From: Aminivibrio sp.
Lineage (GTDB): Bacteria; Synergistota; Synergistia; Synergistales; Aminobacteriaceae
Length of the DNA: 64,000 bases
Direction: 5' to 3'
Assembly: GCF_016756745.1 (NCBI RefSeq)
Contig: NZ_JAESIH010000025.1
Coordinates: 184,169 to 248,168 of the forward strand
Made by a program: the position numbers and the translations under genes
Part shown: in pieces, positions 36,324 through 46,928 of the stretch
Position numbering within the stretch: the first letter of the stretch is position 1
Layout of the letters: each line of letters opens with the position of its first letter
The notes under the pieces: model-generated
Databases searched by the model: none
What the model was told of the DNA's origin: nothing
Seen by the model: the letters and a program-made list of their open reading frames with translations, nothing else

Positions 36324-37364
36324 TCAGCTTCCAAACCGGTCCGGATTTTTTTCCAGTGACGAGAAAAAACGAAGAACTTCAGCCATTTCATCTTCTGTTC
36401 CGATCGTCAGCCTGATCCAGCATCGCCGATCTCTTGTTTCCGGTGTCAGATCAAGGAACTTGAAACAAAAATAACCGTCCGCAGCGGAACGGACTTCACC
36501 TTCCGAAAAAGGTACCCTCAGCAGAAGGAAATTTCCGTCGCTCCCGAAGGCCTTCCATCCTTCAATGGTATTGACGCCTTGGTGGACTGCTTCCCTCAAT
36601 CTTCTTACCCTTTCGGCGGAGAAAGCAGGGAATTCAGGATGTGCCAGGACTACCCCCGCCGCAGCTTCCGAAAAAATACCGACATTGAAGGGGCTTCTGG
36701 TCTCTTCGAGAGCGGCTGCGGCACGAGTCCCGCAGTATGCCCATCCGAAACGCACTCCGGCCATTCCCCATGCCTTTGAGAGGGTTTTCAGAATGACGAC
36801 GTTGTCTGGAACCCGCTTTCCGCGGAGCCCGGCCAGAAATGTGGTATCCGCAAATTCTCCGTAGGCTTCATCAATCACCACGAGCGATTCACTTCGGGCA
36901 ATTACTTCTTCGATAAAAGAAGCAGGCAGGCTTTTTCCTGTGGGGTTGTTCGGCGTATCGAGCAGCACAAGGGCCGGCTTTTCTTTTTCGATCGCTTTAA
37001 TAAAGTCCTGGACGGGAAAAAGAGGATCATCCCCCTCAAGGTTGACGGGGAAAGTAATGTGCCTCGCCTCTGCGAGCCGCGACAGTCTGTAATATTCGGA
37101 GAAAGTGGGAGAAAACGTCAAAACCGGGTCGCCCGGCCGTACAAAGCGGGAAAAGACCATCCAGAGGATTTCATCGCCGCCGTTGCCGGTCACCACTGAT
37201 TCATCTGAGAGACCGGCTATATCAGCAAGCTGCCGCTTCAGTAAAGGATATTCCGGGTCAGGATACCTGTTGAACAGAAGTCCGGAAATCTTTTCCAAAA
37301 CAGCATCCCTGATTTCCTCCGGCGTTTGGAAAGGATTTTCATTTTTGTCCAGATATAGGGGCAT
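36324..37364 (-). CDS. hisC: Histidinol-phosphate / aromatic aminotransferase family
   Basis: A PLP fold-type I aminotransferase of 346 aa, HisC-like. It starts MPLYLDKNENPF; TPNNPTGK (about residue 147), the Asp in DEAYGEF (about 178) and the Schiff-base Lys in LKTLSKAWGMAG (about 209) are present, with RFGWAY next. No other his genes are near, so histidinol phosphate is the family-based guess and another amino donor or acceptor is possible. The ATG at 37364 has AGGAGA 8 bases upstream. A clear promoter lies upstream. Confidence 0.85.
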   Translation of the reverse strand: MPLYLDKNENPFQTPEEIRDAVLEKISGLLFNRYPDPEYPLLKRQLADIAGLSDESVVTGNGGDEILWMVFSRFVRPGDPVLTFSPTFSEYYRLSRLAEARHITFPVNLEGDDPLFPVQDFIKAIEKEKPALVLLDTPNNPTGKSLPASFIEEVIARSESLVVIDEAYGEFADTTFLAGLRGKRVPDNVVILKTLSKAWGMAGVRFGWAYCGTRAAAALEETRSPFNVGIFSEAAAGVVLAHPEFPAFSAERVRRLREAVHQGVNTIEGWKAFGSDGNFLLLRVPFSEGEVRSAADGYFCFKFLDLTPETRDRRCWIRLTIGTEDEMAEVLRFFSSLEKNPDRFGS

Positions 37365-37434
37365 AATGCTGTCTCCTAAAGTAAGTGTTGAAAACTTTAT
37401 CATATTACATTGTGCATTTTCTAAAGTTTTTCGC

Positions 37435-37463
37435 AGTCTACCATGGTGGCGCGTCAATGTCAA
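37435..37463 (-). promoter_or_regulatory. hisC-yerC promoter
   Basis: On the minus strand TTGACA (37458-37463) and TAGACT (37435-37440) are 17 bases apart. The promoter lies between repeat copy 2 and hisC, so the repeat is not part of the hisC transcript. Confidence 0.65.
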
Positions 37464-37477
37464 TCTTACAGGAAGGC

Positions 37478-37710
37478 CCTAAATCCGCACATCGCCGGGG
37501 AGCCTCACCGGGGAACGCTTGGGCGGGGGGGCAGATTGTCACCTTTGACAACTGCCCAGGCGAGTCCCGCGGCTCCCTGCGTTCTGGGCGTTCCCTCCCC
37601 GCAGGGGGATTCCTCCGCAAAGAGCGCGGAGCGAGATCTCCTCGCCCCTGAGGAGGGCGAATTCACCTTATGTCCGGCGGCACTCCCTCTGCCTGAAAAG
37701 CCTGCGGATT
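37478..37710. repeat. Dispersed structured repeat, copy 2
   Basis: About 233 bp matching copy 1 (17692-17970), same orientation. Arms: GGGAGCC with GGCTCCC, CGCTTGGGC with GCCCAGGCG, and TTGTC with GACAA. In copy 1 the last arm is TTGTC with GGCAA (one G-T pair) and the outer arm is CGCTTGGGC with GCCCAAGCG, so differences keep the pairing. It lies between hisC and the tRNA cluster. No coding capacity is credible. Confidence 0.85.
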
Positions 37711-37775
37711 CAGGAAGGCCTGTCCCGTTTCAGGTATGATATTATCACTGTCTCGTAACAAAAAAACTTACCTGC

Positions 37776-37805
37776 TTGACGAAACAAGGGAGGGTGCACT
37801 ATAAT
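37776..37805 (+). promoter_or_regulatory. tRNA cluster promoter
   Basis: TTGACG (37776-37781) and a perfect TATAAT (37800-37805) with an 18-base spacer lie 12 bases before tRNA-Leu. Confidence 0.85.
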
Positions 37806-37817
37806 GCCCTAGTGCTG

Positions 37818-37904
37818 GCCGGGCTGGCGGAATTGGTAGACGCACGGGACTTAAAATCCTGTGGACGAAGGTCCGTGCGGGTTCGAGTCCCGCGTCCGGC
37901 ACCA
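37818..37904 (+). tRNA. tRNA-Leu (anticodon UAA)
   Basis: 87 nt with CCA encoded. The acceptor GCCGGGC pairs with GTCCGGC (one G-U); a long variable arm and the GTTCGAGTC T-loop mark a class II tRNA. The anticodon is TAA at 37852-37854. Confidence 0.97.
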
Positions 37905-37917
37905 GGAAGAAAATGAT

Positions 37918-37994
37918 CGCGGGGTGGAGCAGTCAGGAAGCTCGTCGGGCTCATAACCCGAAGGTCGCAGGTTCGAATCCTGCCCCCGCAACCA
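37918..37994 (+). tRNA. Initiator tRNA-fMet (anticodon CAU)
   Basis: 77 nt with CCA. The acceptor CGCGGGG faces CCCCGCA, giving the unpaired C1-A72 that marks bacterial initiators; the anticodon stem has the three G-C pairs (GGG / CCC) around CTCATAA. Confidence 0.98.
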
Positions 37995-37999
37995 ATTTC

Positions 38000-38076
38000 G
38001 GCGGTGTAGCTCAGATGGCTAGAGCATGCGGTTCATACCCGCAGTGTCACTGGTTCGATTCCAGTCACCGCCACCA
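38000..38076 (+). tRNA. Elongator tRNA-Met (anticodon CAU)
   Basis: 77 nt with CCA. The acceptor GGCGGTG pairs with CACCGCC. The anticodon loop TTCATAC and the 5' half (GGCGGTGTAGCTCAG) match the Bacillus elongator tRNA-Met as I recall it, rather than tRNA-Ile2 (loop CTCATAA), even though tilS is next door. Its wobble C is the expected target of TmcAL, encoded at 4371-5606. Confidence 0.9.
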
Positions 38077-38091
38077 ATTGAGAAAACCATG

Positions 38092-38123
38092 AAGGCGGAG
38101 ACTATTCTCCGCCTTTTTCTTTT
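38092..38123 (+). terminator. Rho-independent terminator of the tRNA cluster
   Basis: AAGGCGGAG and CTCCGCCTT form a perfect 9-bp stem with a 6-base loop, followed by TTTCTTTTC. It lies 12 bases before the tilS start codon. Confidence 0.92.
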
Positions 38124-38134
38124 CTGGAGGTGTC

Positions 38135-39565
38135 ATGGGAAAGATGGAGAAAGCCCCCAGTCCCGATATTCCATTCGATTATTCTCTTTCCCGTCTTGAA
38201 AAAGAATTCCTCAAAACAGGCGACTCTCAGGGATGGACACAGACAAACGCCCCCATACTGCTGGCCGTTTCGGGCGGAAGCGATTCTATGGCAATGCTCT
38301 GGCTCTTTTCCATGTTCCGCGGAAGGAACCTGATCGTTGCCCATCTCGACCATGGAATCCGCGGTGAGGAAGGAAAGAGCGACGCGTCATTTGTCGCTTC
38401 CATGGCAGCCCGGTTCGGGGTCAGACACATCTGCCAATCCATTCCTGTTCCAGCTCTCCTCCAAAAAGGAGAATCCCTCGAAGACGGCGCACGAAGGATC
38501 AGGTACCGTTTCCTGGAAGAAACGGCAAAGGCGGAGGGCGCTTGGGGCATAGGAGTTGCCCATACGAGCGACGACTCGGCGGAAACATTTCTGCACAACC
38601 TGCTCCGCGGTTCGGGCGTCCGGGGACTTTCCGGAATTCCCGAGAAACGGGGCCTCATTTTCCGCCCTCTCCTGAAATATTCCAGAGAATTTCTCCGGGA
38701 GCTTCTCCGCCTCTACGGCATACCATGGAGAGAGGACTCCACCAACGAGGATACGTCCTACCTGAGAAACAAAATCAGAAACGTGCTCATTCCTCTTGTT
38801 GAAAGAGAAATAAACAGTTCCGCCCGGAAGCATATCCTGGGAACTGCAGGAGATCTTGCGTTCTTCCGCCGGCAGGAGGAGAAGATCCAGGGTTCTCTTC
38901 TCAGGCTCGCTTCCGTATCGCTGCCCTTTTGTTCCTATGCATGTTCGCTCCCGTTCCTGAGACGTCTTGACGGGGATACAACGGCCCTTTTCCTCCGCGG
39001 CGCGGGAAGGACCCTTGGACTGAAAACCCTCTCAAGGGAAAGAACCGAAAAACTTGCAGAGCTTCTCAGAAAGGATAATCCCTGGTGTTTTCAGTGGCAG
39101 AGCAGCATGTATGTTTTCAGCAGTTTCCCCTTTGTTACCTGGGTCGACCCTGTTATACTTAACCGGGTGGATCCTCCCGGAATTTCTGTGCCCATGGAAG
39201 GGATCCAAGGCACTTTTGAATGGAATAACTGGCAGTTTTCCTGGAAAAGGGAAAAATCGGCCGATGCTTCTGCCGGATGGATGCAGGCTGTTTTTCCCTG
39301 CACCGGCGATATAAAGATTTTTTCCCTTTCGGAACTGGAGAAACATCGGGACATCTGGGCGCCCCAGTGGGGACGGCATATTTTCCCGGTGCTCCGCTCC
39401 GGTTCCTTCGAATGGGTTCCTTTCTGGGGGAAGCGTACAGCCCCGGGGGTAGCCCGTTCCGGGAATGAGGTCGTTCGAATTCAGGCAAAAATTATTCCTT
39501 TTACCACTGAAAAGGGGAAAGACGATGGATTACAGGGTTTCGGATATTCTGATTCCGAAAGATGA
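38135..39565 (+). CDS. tilS: tRNA(Ile)-lysidine synthetase
   Basis: Converts the wobble C of tRNA-Ile2(CAU) to lysidine using ATP and lysine. The N-type PP-loop SGGSDSMAML lies near residue 46, with DHGIRGEE (about 74) and TSDDSAETFL (about 146) following. At 476 aa it includes the C-terminal TilS domains. GGAGGTG precedes the ATG. tilS-hpt-ftsH is a widely conserved order. Its end overlaps hpt by 41 bases. Confidence 0.95.
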   Translation: MGKMEKAPSPDIPFDYSLSRLEKEFLKTGDSQGWTQTNAPILLAVSGGSDSMAMLWLFSMFRGRNLIVAHLDHGIRGEEGKSDASFVASMAARFGVRHICQSIPVPALLQKGESLEDGARRIRYRFLEETAKAEGAWGIGVAHTSDDSAETFLHNLLRGSGVRGLSGIPEKRGLIFRPLLKYSREFLRELLRLYGIPWREDSTNEDTSYLRNKIRNVLIPLVEREINSSARKHILGTAGDLAFFRRQEEKIQGSLLRLASVSLPFCSYACSLPFLRRLDGDTTALFLRGAGRTLGLKTLSRERTEKLAELLRKDNPWCFQWQSSMYVFSSFPFVTWVDPVILNRVDPPGISVPMEGIQGTFEWNNWQFSWKREKSADASAGWMQAVFPCTGDIKIFSLSELEKHRDIWAPQWGRHIFPVLRSGSFEWVPFWGKRTAPGVARSGNEVVRIQAKIIPFTTEKGKDDGLQGFGYSDSER

Positions 39566-40058
39566 AATTGAAAAAAGAGTCGCCGATCTGGGCAAACAGA
39601 TAGCCAGGGATTATGAGGGGCAGGCACTCGTTGTTGTCGGTATCCTGAAGGGAGCGGTCGTGTTCATGGCCGACCTCGTCAGGAACATACCCTCGTCGGT
39701 GAACCTTTCCCTTGATTTCATGGCGGTCTCCTCCTACGGTGATTCCACAAAAACCAGCGGAATCGTCCGGATTGTCAAAGACCTGGACAGCAGCATCAAA
39801 GACAAAAACGTCCTCATTGTCGAGGATATAGTTGACACCGGACTCACTCTGTCATATCTTGTCAAACTGATGCATGAAAGGCAGCCCGAAAGCGTCAGGG
39901 TCTGCGCCCTTCTCGACAAGGAGGAACGGCGGAAGGTCCACGTGAATGTGGATTACAGGGGATTTTCAATCCCCGATAAATTTGTTGTTGGCTACGGCCT
40001 TGATTACGCGGGCAAATGGAGGAATCTCCCCTCGGTTCATGTTGTCGAGGTTTCGTGA
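39525..40058 (+). CDS. hpt: Hypoxanthine phosphoribosyltransferase
   Basis: Salvages hypoxanthine and guanine with PRPP. The PRPP-binding motif VLIVEDIVDTGLTL lies near residue 91, and GILKGAVVFMADL near 43. Length 177 aa. The ATG at 39525 (MDYRVSD) follows AAAGGGG; an in-frame ATG at 39465 would add 20 atypical residues. It overlaps the end of tilS, as in many bacteria. Confidence 0.95.
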   Translation: MDYRVSDILIPKDEIEKRVADLGKQIARDYEGQALVVVGILKGAVVFMADLVRNIPSSVNLSLDFMAVSSYGDSTKTSGIVRIVKDLDSSIKDKNVLIVEDIVDTGLTLSYLVKLMHERQPESVRVCALLDKEERRKVHVNVDYRGFSIPDKFVVGYGLDYAGKWRNLPSVHVVEVS

Positions 40059-40112
40059 GAATCGAGATCAGCATTATAAAAATATCTACAATAGTCAGGA
40101 GGCGGCGATAAT

Positions 40113-42029
40113 TTGGGCCGATTGGTAAAAAATCTCGGGTTGTATCTCATTCTTATTGTGCTCGTTGTGAGCCTTGTGAACGTTTTTCTTTCTCCCGCCC
40201 AGGGTCCCCAGCAAATTCAGGAGATCGGGTACAGCACATTTCTTTCGGAAGTCTCCTCGGGGAGAATCACAGCTGTCACCATACGGGAAAATTCCCTCAA
40301 GGGCAAGTTCACCGACGGAAGAGAATTCGTTACCTACGTGGTCGGTATTGAAGACTTGGCAAAGGAAGTCGCCCAGAAGGGAGTGAACGTGGAGGTGGAG
40401 CCTCCGCAGAAAACTCCCTGGTGGGCCAACATGCTTTCCTCGCTGTTCCCGACGCTGCTGCTCATCGGAGTCTGGGTCTTCTTCCTCTACAACATGCAGG
40501 GCGGCGGCGGCAAGGTAATGAACTTCGCGAAGAGCAAGGCCAAACTCTTTCTCGACAACCGCCCAAAGGTCACGTTCAAGGATGTCGCCGGCTGCGAGGA
40601 ATCGAAGGAAGAGCTCTCCGAGGTCGTGTACTATCTGAAGGATCCAAGCAGGTTCACAGCCCTCGGAGCAAAGGTGCCCAAGGGCATCTTGCTCCTTGGA
40701 CCCCCGGGAACGGGAAAAACCCTTCTTGCCAGGGCTGCGGCCGGAGAGGCTGATGTTCCCTTCTTCAGCGTCAGCGGTTCGGACTTCGTCGAGATGTTCG
40801 TCGGTGTCGGCGCAGCAAGGGTTCGGGATCTCTTTGAACAGGCTCGAAAATATCAGCCGTGCATTATATTCATCGATGAGATGGACGCTGTCGGAAGGCA
40901 ACGGGGTGCGGGCCTCGGGGGAGGCCACGACGAACGGGAACAGACACTGAACCAGCTTCTTGTCGAACTTGACGGGTTCGACGAATCGACCGGTATCATC
41001 CTCATTGCGGCCACGAACAGACCCGATATTCTCGACCCGGCACTTCTCCGTCCGGGAAGGTTCGACCGCCATATCATCGTAGACCGGCCGGATGTCAAGG
41101 GACGGGAGGCTATTCTGGAGGTTCATGTCCGGGGAAAGAAACTCGCTCCCGACGTGAATCTTGAAGTCCTTGCCCGCCGGACACCCGGTTTCGTAGGGGC
41201 CGACCTTGCCAACCTTGTGAACGAGGCAGCACTGCTTTCGGCAAGGAACGGAGAAAAAGAAATCTCCATGAAGAACTTCGAGGAAGGGATCGACAGGGTC
41301 ATCGCGGGACCTGAACGCAAGAGTCGCCTCGTGAGCGAAAAAGAAAAGAGGATCATCGCGTACCATGAGACCGGGCATGCCCTTGTTGCAGGACTGATAC
41401 CGTCCTGCGACCCGGTGCACAAGATTTCCATCATTCCGAGAGGACAAATGGCTCTCGGCTACACGCTTCAGCTGCCTGAGGAGGATCGTTTTCTCATGTC
41501 TCGTTCCGAACTGCTTGACAAGATCTGCGTTCTTCTCGGCGGAAGAGTAGCCGAAGAGATCCAGTTCGGGGACGTCACCACAGGTGCCAGCAACGACCTG
41601 GAACGGGCTACCCAGATTGCCAGGCAGATGGTCACCGAATTCGGAATGAGTGAAAAGCTTGGTCTCGTCAAGCTGGGCCACAAGCACCAGGAAGTGTTCC
41701 TCGGCAGAGATATCGGAGAGGACCGGAATTACAGCGACGAAGTGGCCTATTCGATAGACCAGGAAGTGAAAAAGATCATCGATTCGTGCTATGGCAGAGT
41801 TCATCACCTTCTTGTGGAAAATGCCGACGAGATGGCGAATGTAGCCCGGGTTCTTCTCGAAAAGGAAGTCATCGAGGGGAAGGAACTTGCACGTCTGCTC
41901 GGCCTGGAAGAGAAAGAGGAGAAAACCGGTTCCCCGGCGGAAGGGGCAGAAAAAACCACACTGTCTCCGGAAGAAACCGCCGAAGACAGCCGAAGCCCGA
42001 ACATCCTTGGAGAAGCTCCTGCGGATTAG
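40113..42029 (+). CDS. ftsH: ATP-dependent zinc metalloprotease FtsH
   Basis: Membrane-anchored AAA+ protease for quality control. TM1 at about residues 8-28, a short external domain, TM2 at about 103-125, then Walker A GPPGTGKT (about 195), Walker [12 protein letters not shown] (about 250), the SRH region with RPGRFDR, and the zinc motif HETGH (about 416). Length 638 aa. It starts at TTG 40113, 10 bases after AGGAGG. A terminator follows. Confidence 0.97.
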   Translation: MGRLVKNLGLYLILIVLVVSLVNVFLSPAQGPQQIQEIGYSTFLSEVSSGRITAVTIRENSLKGKFTDGREFVTYVVGIEDLAKEVAQKGVNVEVEPPQKTPWWANMLSSLFPTLLLIGVWVFFLYNMQGGGGKVMNFAKSKAKLFLDNRPKVTFKDVAGCEESKEELSEVVYYLKDPSRFTALGAKVPKGILLLGPPGTGKTLLARAAAGEADVPFFSVSGSDFVEMFVGVGAARVRDLFEQARKYQPCIIFIDEMDAVGRQRGAGLGGGHDEREQTLNQLLVELDGFDESTGIILIAATNRPDILDPALLRPGRFDRHIIVDRPDVKGREAILEVHVRGKKLAPDVNLEVLARRTPGFVGADLANLVNEAALLSARNGEKEISMKNFEEGIDRVIAGPERKSRLVSEKEKRIIAYHETGHALVAGLIPSCDPVHKISIIPRGQMALGYTLQLPEEDRFLMSRSELLDKICVLLGGRVAEEIQFGDVTTGASNDLERATQIARQMVTEFGMSEKLGLVKLGHKHQEVFLGRDIGEDRNYSDEVAYSIDQEVKKIIDSCYGRVHHLLVENADEMANVARVLLEKEVIEGKELARLLGLEEKEEKTGSPAEGAEKTTLSPEETAEDSRSPNILGEAPAD

Positions 42030-42052
42030 TTTCGGCAAGGAGGGGAAAAAGA

Positions 42053-42090
42053 GGAGCCGGGATTTTTCCCGGTTCCCTTTTTCTTTTTCG
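42053..42090 (+). terminator. Rho-independent terminator after ftsH
   Basis: A 10-bp stem GGAGCCGGGA / TCCCGGTTCC with a TTTT loop is followed by CTTTTTCTTTTT. Confidence 0.88.
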
Positions 42091-42118
42091 GAGCAACGGG
42101 AAGGAGGGGTGGAAAGTA

Positions 42119-44158
42119 ATGAGAACTGAAGACCGGAAATTCCACCTGGTTTCGGAATGGCCGCCTTCCGGCGACCAGCCTGAAGCCATACGCCGGCTTT
42201 CTGCCGGCATCTCGGAAAACCGGCGTTTCCAGACTCTTCTCGGGGTGACCGGAAGCGGAAAGACCTTTACGATTGCCAACGTGATCGCCGAAGCAGGCAG
42301 GCCCGTTCTCGTGCTCGCCCACAACAAAACCCTCGCGGCACAGCTTTACAGTGAATTCAAGGGATTTTTCCCTTACAATGCCGTGCATTATTTTGTCAGC
42401 TATTACGACTATTACCAGCCTGAGGCCTATGTTCCCGCAACGGATACCTATATAGAAAAAGACGCGTCGGTCAACGACAGAATTGAACGGCTTCGACTCG
42501 CTGCAACCAAGGCGCTGATAGAACGGCGGGACGTCATTGTCGTTGCCAGCGTATCCTGCATCTATGGTCTCGGACGAAAGGAGACCTACGAAAAGATCAT
42601 TTTTCCTTTCTCGGTGGGCGATCGGTGGGAACGGCGGGTGTTCATGGAAAAGCTGCTGGAAAACTACTACGAAAGAAACGATTTGGTGGTGGAACAGGGT
42701 AGTTTCCGAGCCAGGGGAGACATAATCGAAATTTTTCCCGCCTATGGGGAGACAGCCCTCCGGATATGTTTTTTCGACGACGAAATAGAAAAAATAGATG
42801 AGTTCGATCCCGTTTCGGGAAAGGTAAAAGAAAACCTTGACCATGCTTCAATTTTTCCCGCCCAGCATTATGTTACAGACAGAGATGCCATAGACCGGTC
42901 CATCGAGCCCATTCGGGCTGAAATGGAGGACCAGGCAGCGGCATTCGAACGACAGGGGAAGTTTCTTGAAGCCCAACGCATCAGAATGAGAACCCAGTAC
43001 GACATGGAAATGCTTATGGAAACGGGATACTGCTCTGGAATAGAGAATTATTCGAGATATCTCGACGGAAGGAATCCGGGAGAACCGCCGGGAACACTGC
43101 TCGACTTCTTCCCCGCCGACTTTCTCCTTGTCGTGGATGAATCCCACATTACCCTTCCCCAGGTCAGAGGAATGTTCAACGGTGACCGTGCCCGGAAGCT
43201 GACCCTGGTGGAAAACGGCTTTCGGCTTCCTTCCTGTCTCGACAACAGGCCCCTGGAATGGGCGGAATTCGAGAAATACATGAAGCAGGCCGTTTTCGTA
43301 ACAGCGACCCCAGGAGACTACGAGTTCCGGGTTTCCGAGAGAGTGGTGGAGCAGCTCATCCGCCCCACCGGCGTCCTCGACCCTGAAGTGGAGATCCTCC
43401 CCGCGAGCGGGCAGGTGGACGACCTCATCGGACGGCTCAGGGAAATCACCTCAAGAGGTGAAAGAGCACTGATAACCACCCTGACGAAAAAATCATCGGA
43501 AGACCTTGCGGAGTATCTTGCCGACCTCCAGTTCAAGGTAAAGTACATTCACTCGGAGCTTAACACCTTCGAAAGGGCGGAACTCATTCGGGATCTCAGG
43601 AACGGCGAAATTTCGGTCCTTGTGGGAATCAATCTTCTCCGGGAGGGAATGGATCTTCCGGAGGTGTCCCTTGTGGCCATTCTCGATGCCGACAGGGAAG
43701 GTTTTCTCCGCTCAGAGCGCTCACTCATCCAGATGATGGGCAGGGCAGCGAGGAATACGGCGGGAAAGGTTATACTCTACGCTGACGAAATCACCGACAG
43801 TATACGAAACGCCACCGCAGAGACCGCGCGGAGACGGGCACTGCAGATGAAGTACAATGAAGACCATGGAATAACGCCGGCTTCGATCAGAAAAGACGTC
43901 ATTTCGCTTCTGCCCGAAGAGCTCATGGCCGACGCAGATTCAGGATATCTACGGAAAAGAGAAAAGGATACCCTGGAAGGGATTTCTCCTGCAGAACTTG
44001 AAAAGATGATGTGGCAGGCCGTGGAACGGCTTGATTTCGAGAAGGCGGCCCGTCTCAGGGACACGCTCGCTTCTCTGGAAGGGAAGGAATTGAACCGTGT
44101 TGCAATGGATTCAAATCAAAGGAGCAAGAGAACACAATCTAAAAAACATCGACGTTGA
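42119..44158 (+). CDS. uvrB: Excinuclease ABC subunit B
   Basis: Damage-verifying helicase-like subunit of nucleotide excision repair. Walker [11 protein letters not shown] (about residue 41), the beta-hairpin region [10 protein letters not shown] (about 95), DEXH-like LVVDESHI (about 336), and a C-terminal UVR domain ([21 protein letters not shown]). Length 679 aa. The ATG at 42119 has AAGGAGGGG upstream; the frame is open for 111 more codons upstream but that stretch is unrelated to UvrB and overlaps ftsH. Confidence 0.97.
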   Translation: MRTEDRKFHLVSEWPPSGDQPEAIRRLSAGISENRRFQTLLGVTGSGKTFTIANVIAEAGRPVLVLAHNKTLAAQLYSEFKGFFPYNAVHYFVSYYDYYQPEAYVPATDTYIEKDASVNDRIERLRLAATKALIERRDVIVVASVSCIYGLGRKETYEKIIFPFSVGDRWERRVFMEKLLENYYERNDLVVEQGSFRARGDIIEIFPAYGETALRICFFDDEIEKIDEFDPVSGKVKENLDHASIFPAQHYVTDRDAIDRSIEPIRAEMEDQAAAFERQGKFLEAQRIRMRTQYDMEMLMETGYCSGIENYSRYLDGRNPGEPPGTLLDFFPADFLLVVDESHITLPQVRGMFNGDRARKLTLVENGFRLPSCLDNRPLEWAEFEKYMKQAVFVTATPGDYEFRVSERVVEQLIRPTGVLDPEVEILPASGQVDDLIGRLREITSRGERALITTLTKKSSEDLAEYLADLQFKVKYIHSELNTFERAELIRDLRNGEISVLVGINLLREGMDLPEVSLVAILDADREGFLRSERSLIQMMGRAARNTAGKVILYADEITDSIRNATAETARRRALQMKYNEDHGITPASIRKDVISLLPEELMADADSGYLRKREKDTLEGISPAELEKMMWQAVERLDFEKAARLRDTLASLEGKELNRVAMDSNQRSKRTQSKKHRR

Positions 44159-46928
44159 TATCCCGAAAAACAAGCTCGTGATCATCACGGGCCCTTCGGG
44201 ATCAGGTAAGTCGTCCCTCGCTTTCGATACTCTCTACGCCGAGGGTCAGCGAAGATATGTAGAATCTCTTTCCGTCTACGCAAGACAGTTTCTTGGTGTC
44301 CAGAACAAACCGGACGTGGATGACATTTCGGGGCTCTCCCCGGCAATATCCATTGAACAGAAGGGCGTATCCCACAATCCTCGCTCCATCGTCGGAACCG
44401 TCACGGAAATATATGACTTTTTCCGTTTGATTTTCGCCAGGGTGGGCAAGCCCCATTGCCCCTCCTGCGGGAAGGAAGTCATGCGTTATTCCCTCGATGA
44501 AATAGTGGACATCATCTTCCGCAGTTTCCCCGGGGAGAGGCTGGAAATTCTCGCGCCCCTGGTGAGGGGTAAAAAGGGAGAATACAGGAACCTGCTTTCC
44601 CAGACTCGTGACAAGGGCTTCCTCCGTGTCCGGATTGACGGGGCCGCTCTATGGCTGGAAGAAGAAATATCCCTGGAAAAGAACAAACGCCACACCATAG
44701 AGGTCATCGTCGACAGGCTTAGGGTCCAGGAAGACAGGCGGGGCAGAATTGCCGAAGCAGTGGAGAACGCACTCTCCCTCAGTGGAGGCTACGTGGTGGC
44801 AGTCCCTGAAAAGGGAGATGAAAAACTGCTCACGGAGAATTTTACCTGTCCCTCGTGCGATATTTCTCTACCCGAGATAGAACCCAGGCTTTTTTCTTTC
44901 AACAATCCGTACGGAGCCTGCCCGGACTGTTCCGGTATAGGCAGCCACCAGTTTTTTTCGGAAGAGCTTGCCATCGATCCTGAAAGGTCCCTGGCCGAAG
45001 GGGCCGTTCTTCCGTGGAAAAAAAAGCACTACATGCTGACAAAACTGGAAAAGTTCGCTGCAAAAAAAGGATGGGATCTCTCCGGATCCTATGGAAAGCT
45101 CCCCGGGAATATTAAAGAGTTTATTCTCAGAGGATCGGATGAACGAATCCCCTTGATGTTCCGGGACGGCGGGGGGGAGAGAGCCTACATGGGACGATAT
45201 GAAGGTCTCCTGCCATGGCTCGATGCCCGGTGGAAGGAAACGGAATCGGAGGCCGTCCTCGAAGAACTTGCTACGTACCGGGCGGATGATGAATGCAAGA
45301 CCTGCGGAGGTCTGAGGCTCAAACCGGAAGCGTTGAGCGTGAAAGTCGGTGACTACGGCATAGGGGACTTTGTTTCCATGCCCATCGATGAATTGTGTCT
45401 CGTCCTAGAAAACATCTCCTTTACCTCCGGTGATGAACATATCGTGCACCAGGTTCTTCTCGAGACGAGAAAACGTCTTCATTTTCTTACCGACGTGGGA
45501 GTGGGGTATCTCTCCCTTATACGGAGAGCCGATACCCTCAGCGGGGGAGAGAGCCAGAGAATCAGGCTCGCCACCCAGATCGGATCGAAACTGAGCGGTG
45601 TCCTGTACGTGCTGGACGAACCTACCATCGGCCTTCATTCACGGGATACCGAAAAGCTCGTCAGGACCCTGGAGTCGATCCGCGACCTCGGAAACACCGT
45701 CGTGGTGGTTGAACATGACAGGGAAACCATGATGGCTGCGGACTCGATCATCGAGATGGGTCCGGGGGCCGGCGACGGTGGAGGAAATATCGTTTTTGCC
45801 GGGGAGTACGAGGAGGCATTCCGGTCACCCTTCCTCACCGGCCCCTACCTGCGGGGAGAAAGCAACGGTATCGTCAGGCCGAAGGAGAGAAGGAGGCCCA
45901 AAGGGACCCTGACCGTAAAAGGAGCCCGGCACAACAATCTGAAGGGCATCGACGTGGAGTTTCCCACGGGGCTCTTCATCACCGTGACAGGTGTTTCAGG
46001 TTCGGGGAAGAGCAGCCTTATCCATGACGTACTCTACAAGGGTATGAGGAGGCACCTGGACAGGGATTTCCGGGAACGGGCGGGAAACCATAAAAGCATT
46101 GACGGATGGGAAAATTTCAGAAACATCATCCTCGTCGACCAGAGCCCCATTGGGAGGACTCCGAGGTCGAATCCCGCCACCTACACGGGACTGTTTACTC
46201 TTATCCGGGAGCTGTTTACGGAGCTCCCCGAAGCGAAACTGAGGGGATATCTTCCCGGCAGGTTCAGCTTCAATGTAAGGGGAGGGCGGTGCGAAGCGTG
46301 CGGCGGCGGAGGCTCCACCAAGGTTTCCATGCTGTTTCTTCCAGACGTGTACGTTCCCTGCGAGGTCTGCGGGGGTAAACGATACAACAGGGAAACCCTC
46401 GAGGTGAAGTTCAAGGGGAAATCCATATCCGACGTTCTGGACATGACGGTGGACGAGGCCCTGCAGTTCTTCAGGGACATACCGAGAATCGCCTCCAAGC
46501 TGGGCCTCATTGCCGAAGCGGGGCTCGGATATATAAGGCTCGGTCAGTCGGCCCTCACCCTCAGCGGAGGGGAGGCGCAGAGAGTGAAGCTGTCAAAGGA
46601 GCTGAGCAAGAAATTCTCGGGTCCCACCCTGTACCTTCTGGATGAACCGACCACGGGCCTTTACTACACCGACGTAGAAAAACTGCTGGTCATCGTGAAC
46701 AAGATCGTCGACCAGGGAAACACGGTCATCCTCATCGAACACAATCTGGATGTACTGATGTCCGCAGATTATATTATCGACCTCGGCCCGGAGGGAGGAA
46801 ACGGAGGAGGGCAGCTCGTCGCGGCAGGCACACCGGAAGATCTCATGCACTCTTCCAAAGGATATACGGCCCGGTTTCTCAGGGAGTATTCCGATCAAAT
46901 CGGCGAAAGGATGAAAAAAAGTGGATAA
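44097..46928 (+). CDS. uvrA: Excinuclease ABC subunit A
   Basis: DNA-damage sensor ATPase. The N-terminus [13 protein letters not shown] and first Walker [10 protein letters not shown] (about residue 31), zinc modules CPSC/CPDC (about 245-285) and CEAC/CEVC (about 733-762), a second Walker [10 protein letters not shown] (about 632), and two ABC signatures (LSGGESQR and LSGGEAQR) are all intact. Length 943 aa. The start is GTG at 44097 after GGAAGGAATT, overlapping uvrB by 62 bases, so the two are translationally coupled. Confidence 0.98.
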   Translation: MLQWIQIKGAREHNLKNIDVDIPKNKLVIITGPSGSGKSSLAFDTLYAEGQRRYVESLSVYARQFLGVQNKPDVDDISGLSPAISIEQKGVSHNPRSIVGTVTEIYDFFRLIFARVGKPHCPSCGKEVMRYSLDEIVDIIFRSFPGERLEILAPLVRGKKGEYRNLLSQTRDKGFLRVRIDGAALWLEEEISLEKNKRHTIEVIVDRLRVQEDRRGRIAEAVENALSLSGGYVVAVPEKGDEKLLTENFTCPSCDISLPEIEPRLFSFNNPYGACPDCSGIGSHQFFSEELAIDPERSLAEGAVLPWKKKHYMLTKLEKFAAKKGWDLSGSYGKLPGNIKEFILRGSDERIPLMFRDGGGERAYMGRYEGLLPWLDARWKETESEAVLEELATYRADDECKTCGGLRLKPEALSVKVGDYGIGDFVSMPIDELCLVLENISFTSGDEHIVHQVLLETRKRLHFLTDVGVGYLSLIRRADTLSGGESQRIRLATQIGSKLSGVLYVLDEPTIGLHSRDTEKLVRTLESIRDLGNTVVVVEHDRETMMAADSIIEMGPGAGDGGGNIVFAGEYEEAFRSPFLTGPYLRGESNGIVRPKERRRPKGTLTVKGARHNNLKGIDVEFPTGLFITVTGVSGSGKSSLIHDVLYKGMRRHLDRDFRERAGNHKSIDGWENFRNIILVDQSPIGRTPRSNPATYTGLFTLIRELFTELPEAKLRGYLPGRFSFNVRGGRCEACGGGGSTKVSMLFLPDVYVPCEVCGGKRYNRETLEVKFKGKSISDVLDMTVDEALQFFRDIPRIASKLGLIAEAGLGYIRLGQSALTLSGGEAQRVKLSKELSKKFSGPTLYLLDEPTTGLYYTDVEKLLVIVNKIVDQGNTVILIEHNLDVLMSADYIIDLGPEGGNGGGQLVAAGTPEDLMHSSKGYTARFLREYSDQIGERMKKSG

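Noticed and set aside
38000..38076. Reading the third tRNA as tRNA-Ile2 because tilS is adjacent
   Set aside because: The TTCATAC loop and overall match to elongator tRNA-Met outweigh the neighbourhood argument.
40095..42038. 647-codon minus-strand frame opposite ftsH
   Set aside because: The plus strand encodes complete FtsH with all motifs; the antisense frame is a codon-bias artefact.
41786..42118. 111-codon upstream extension of uvrB
   Set aside because: Overlaps ftsH in another frame and crosses a strong terminator; UvrB homology starts at 42119.
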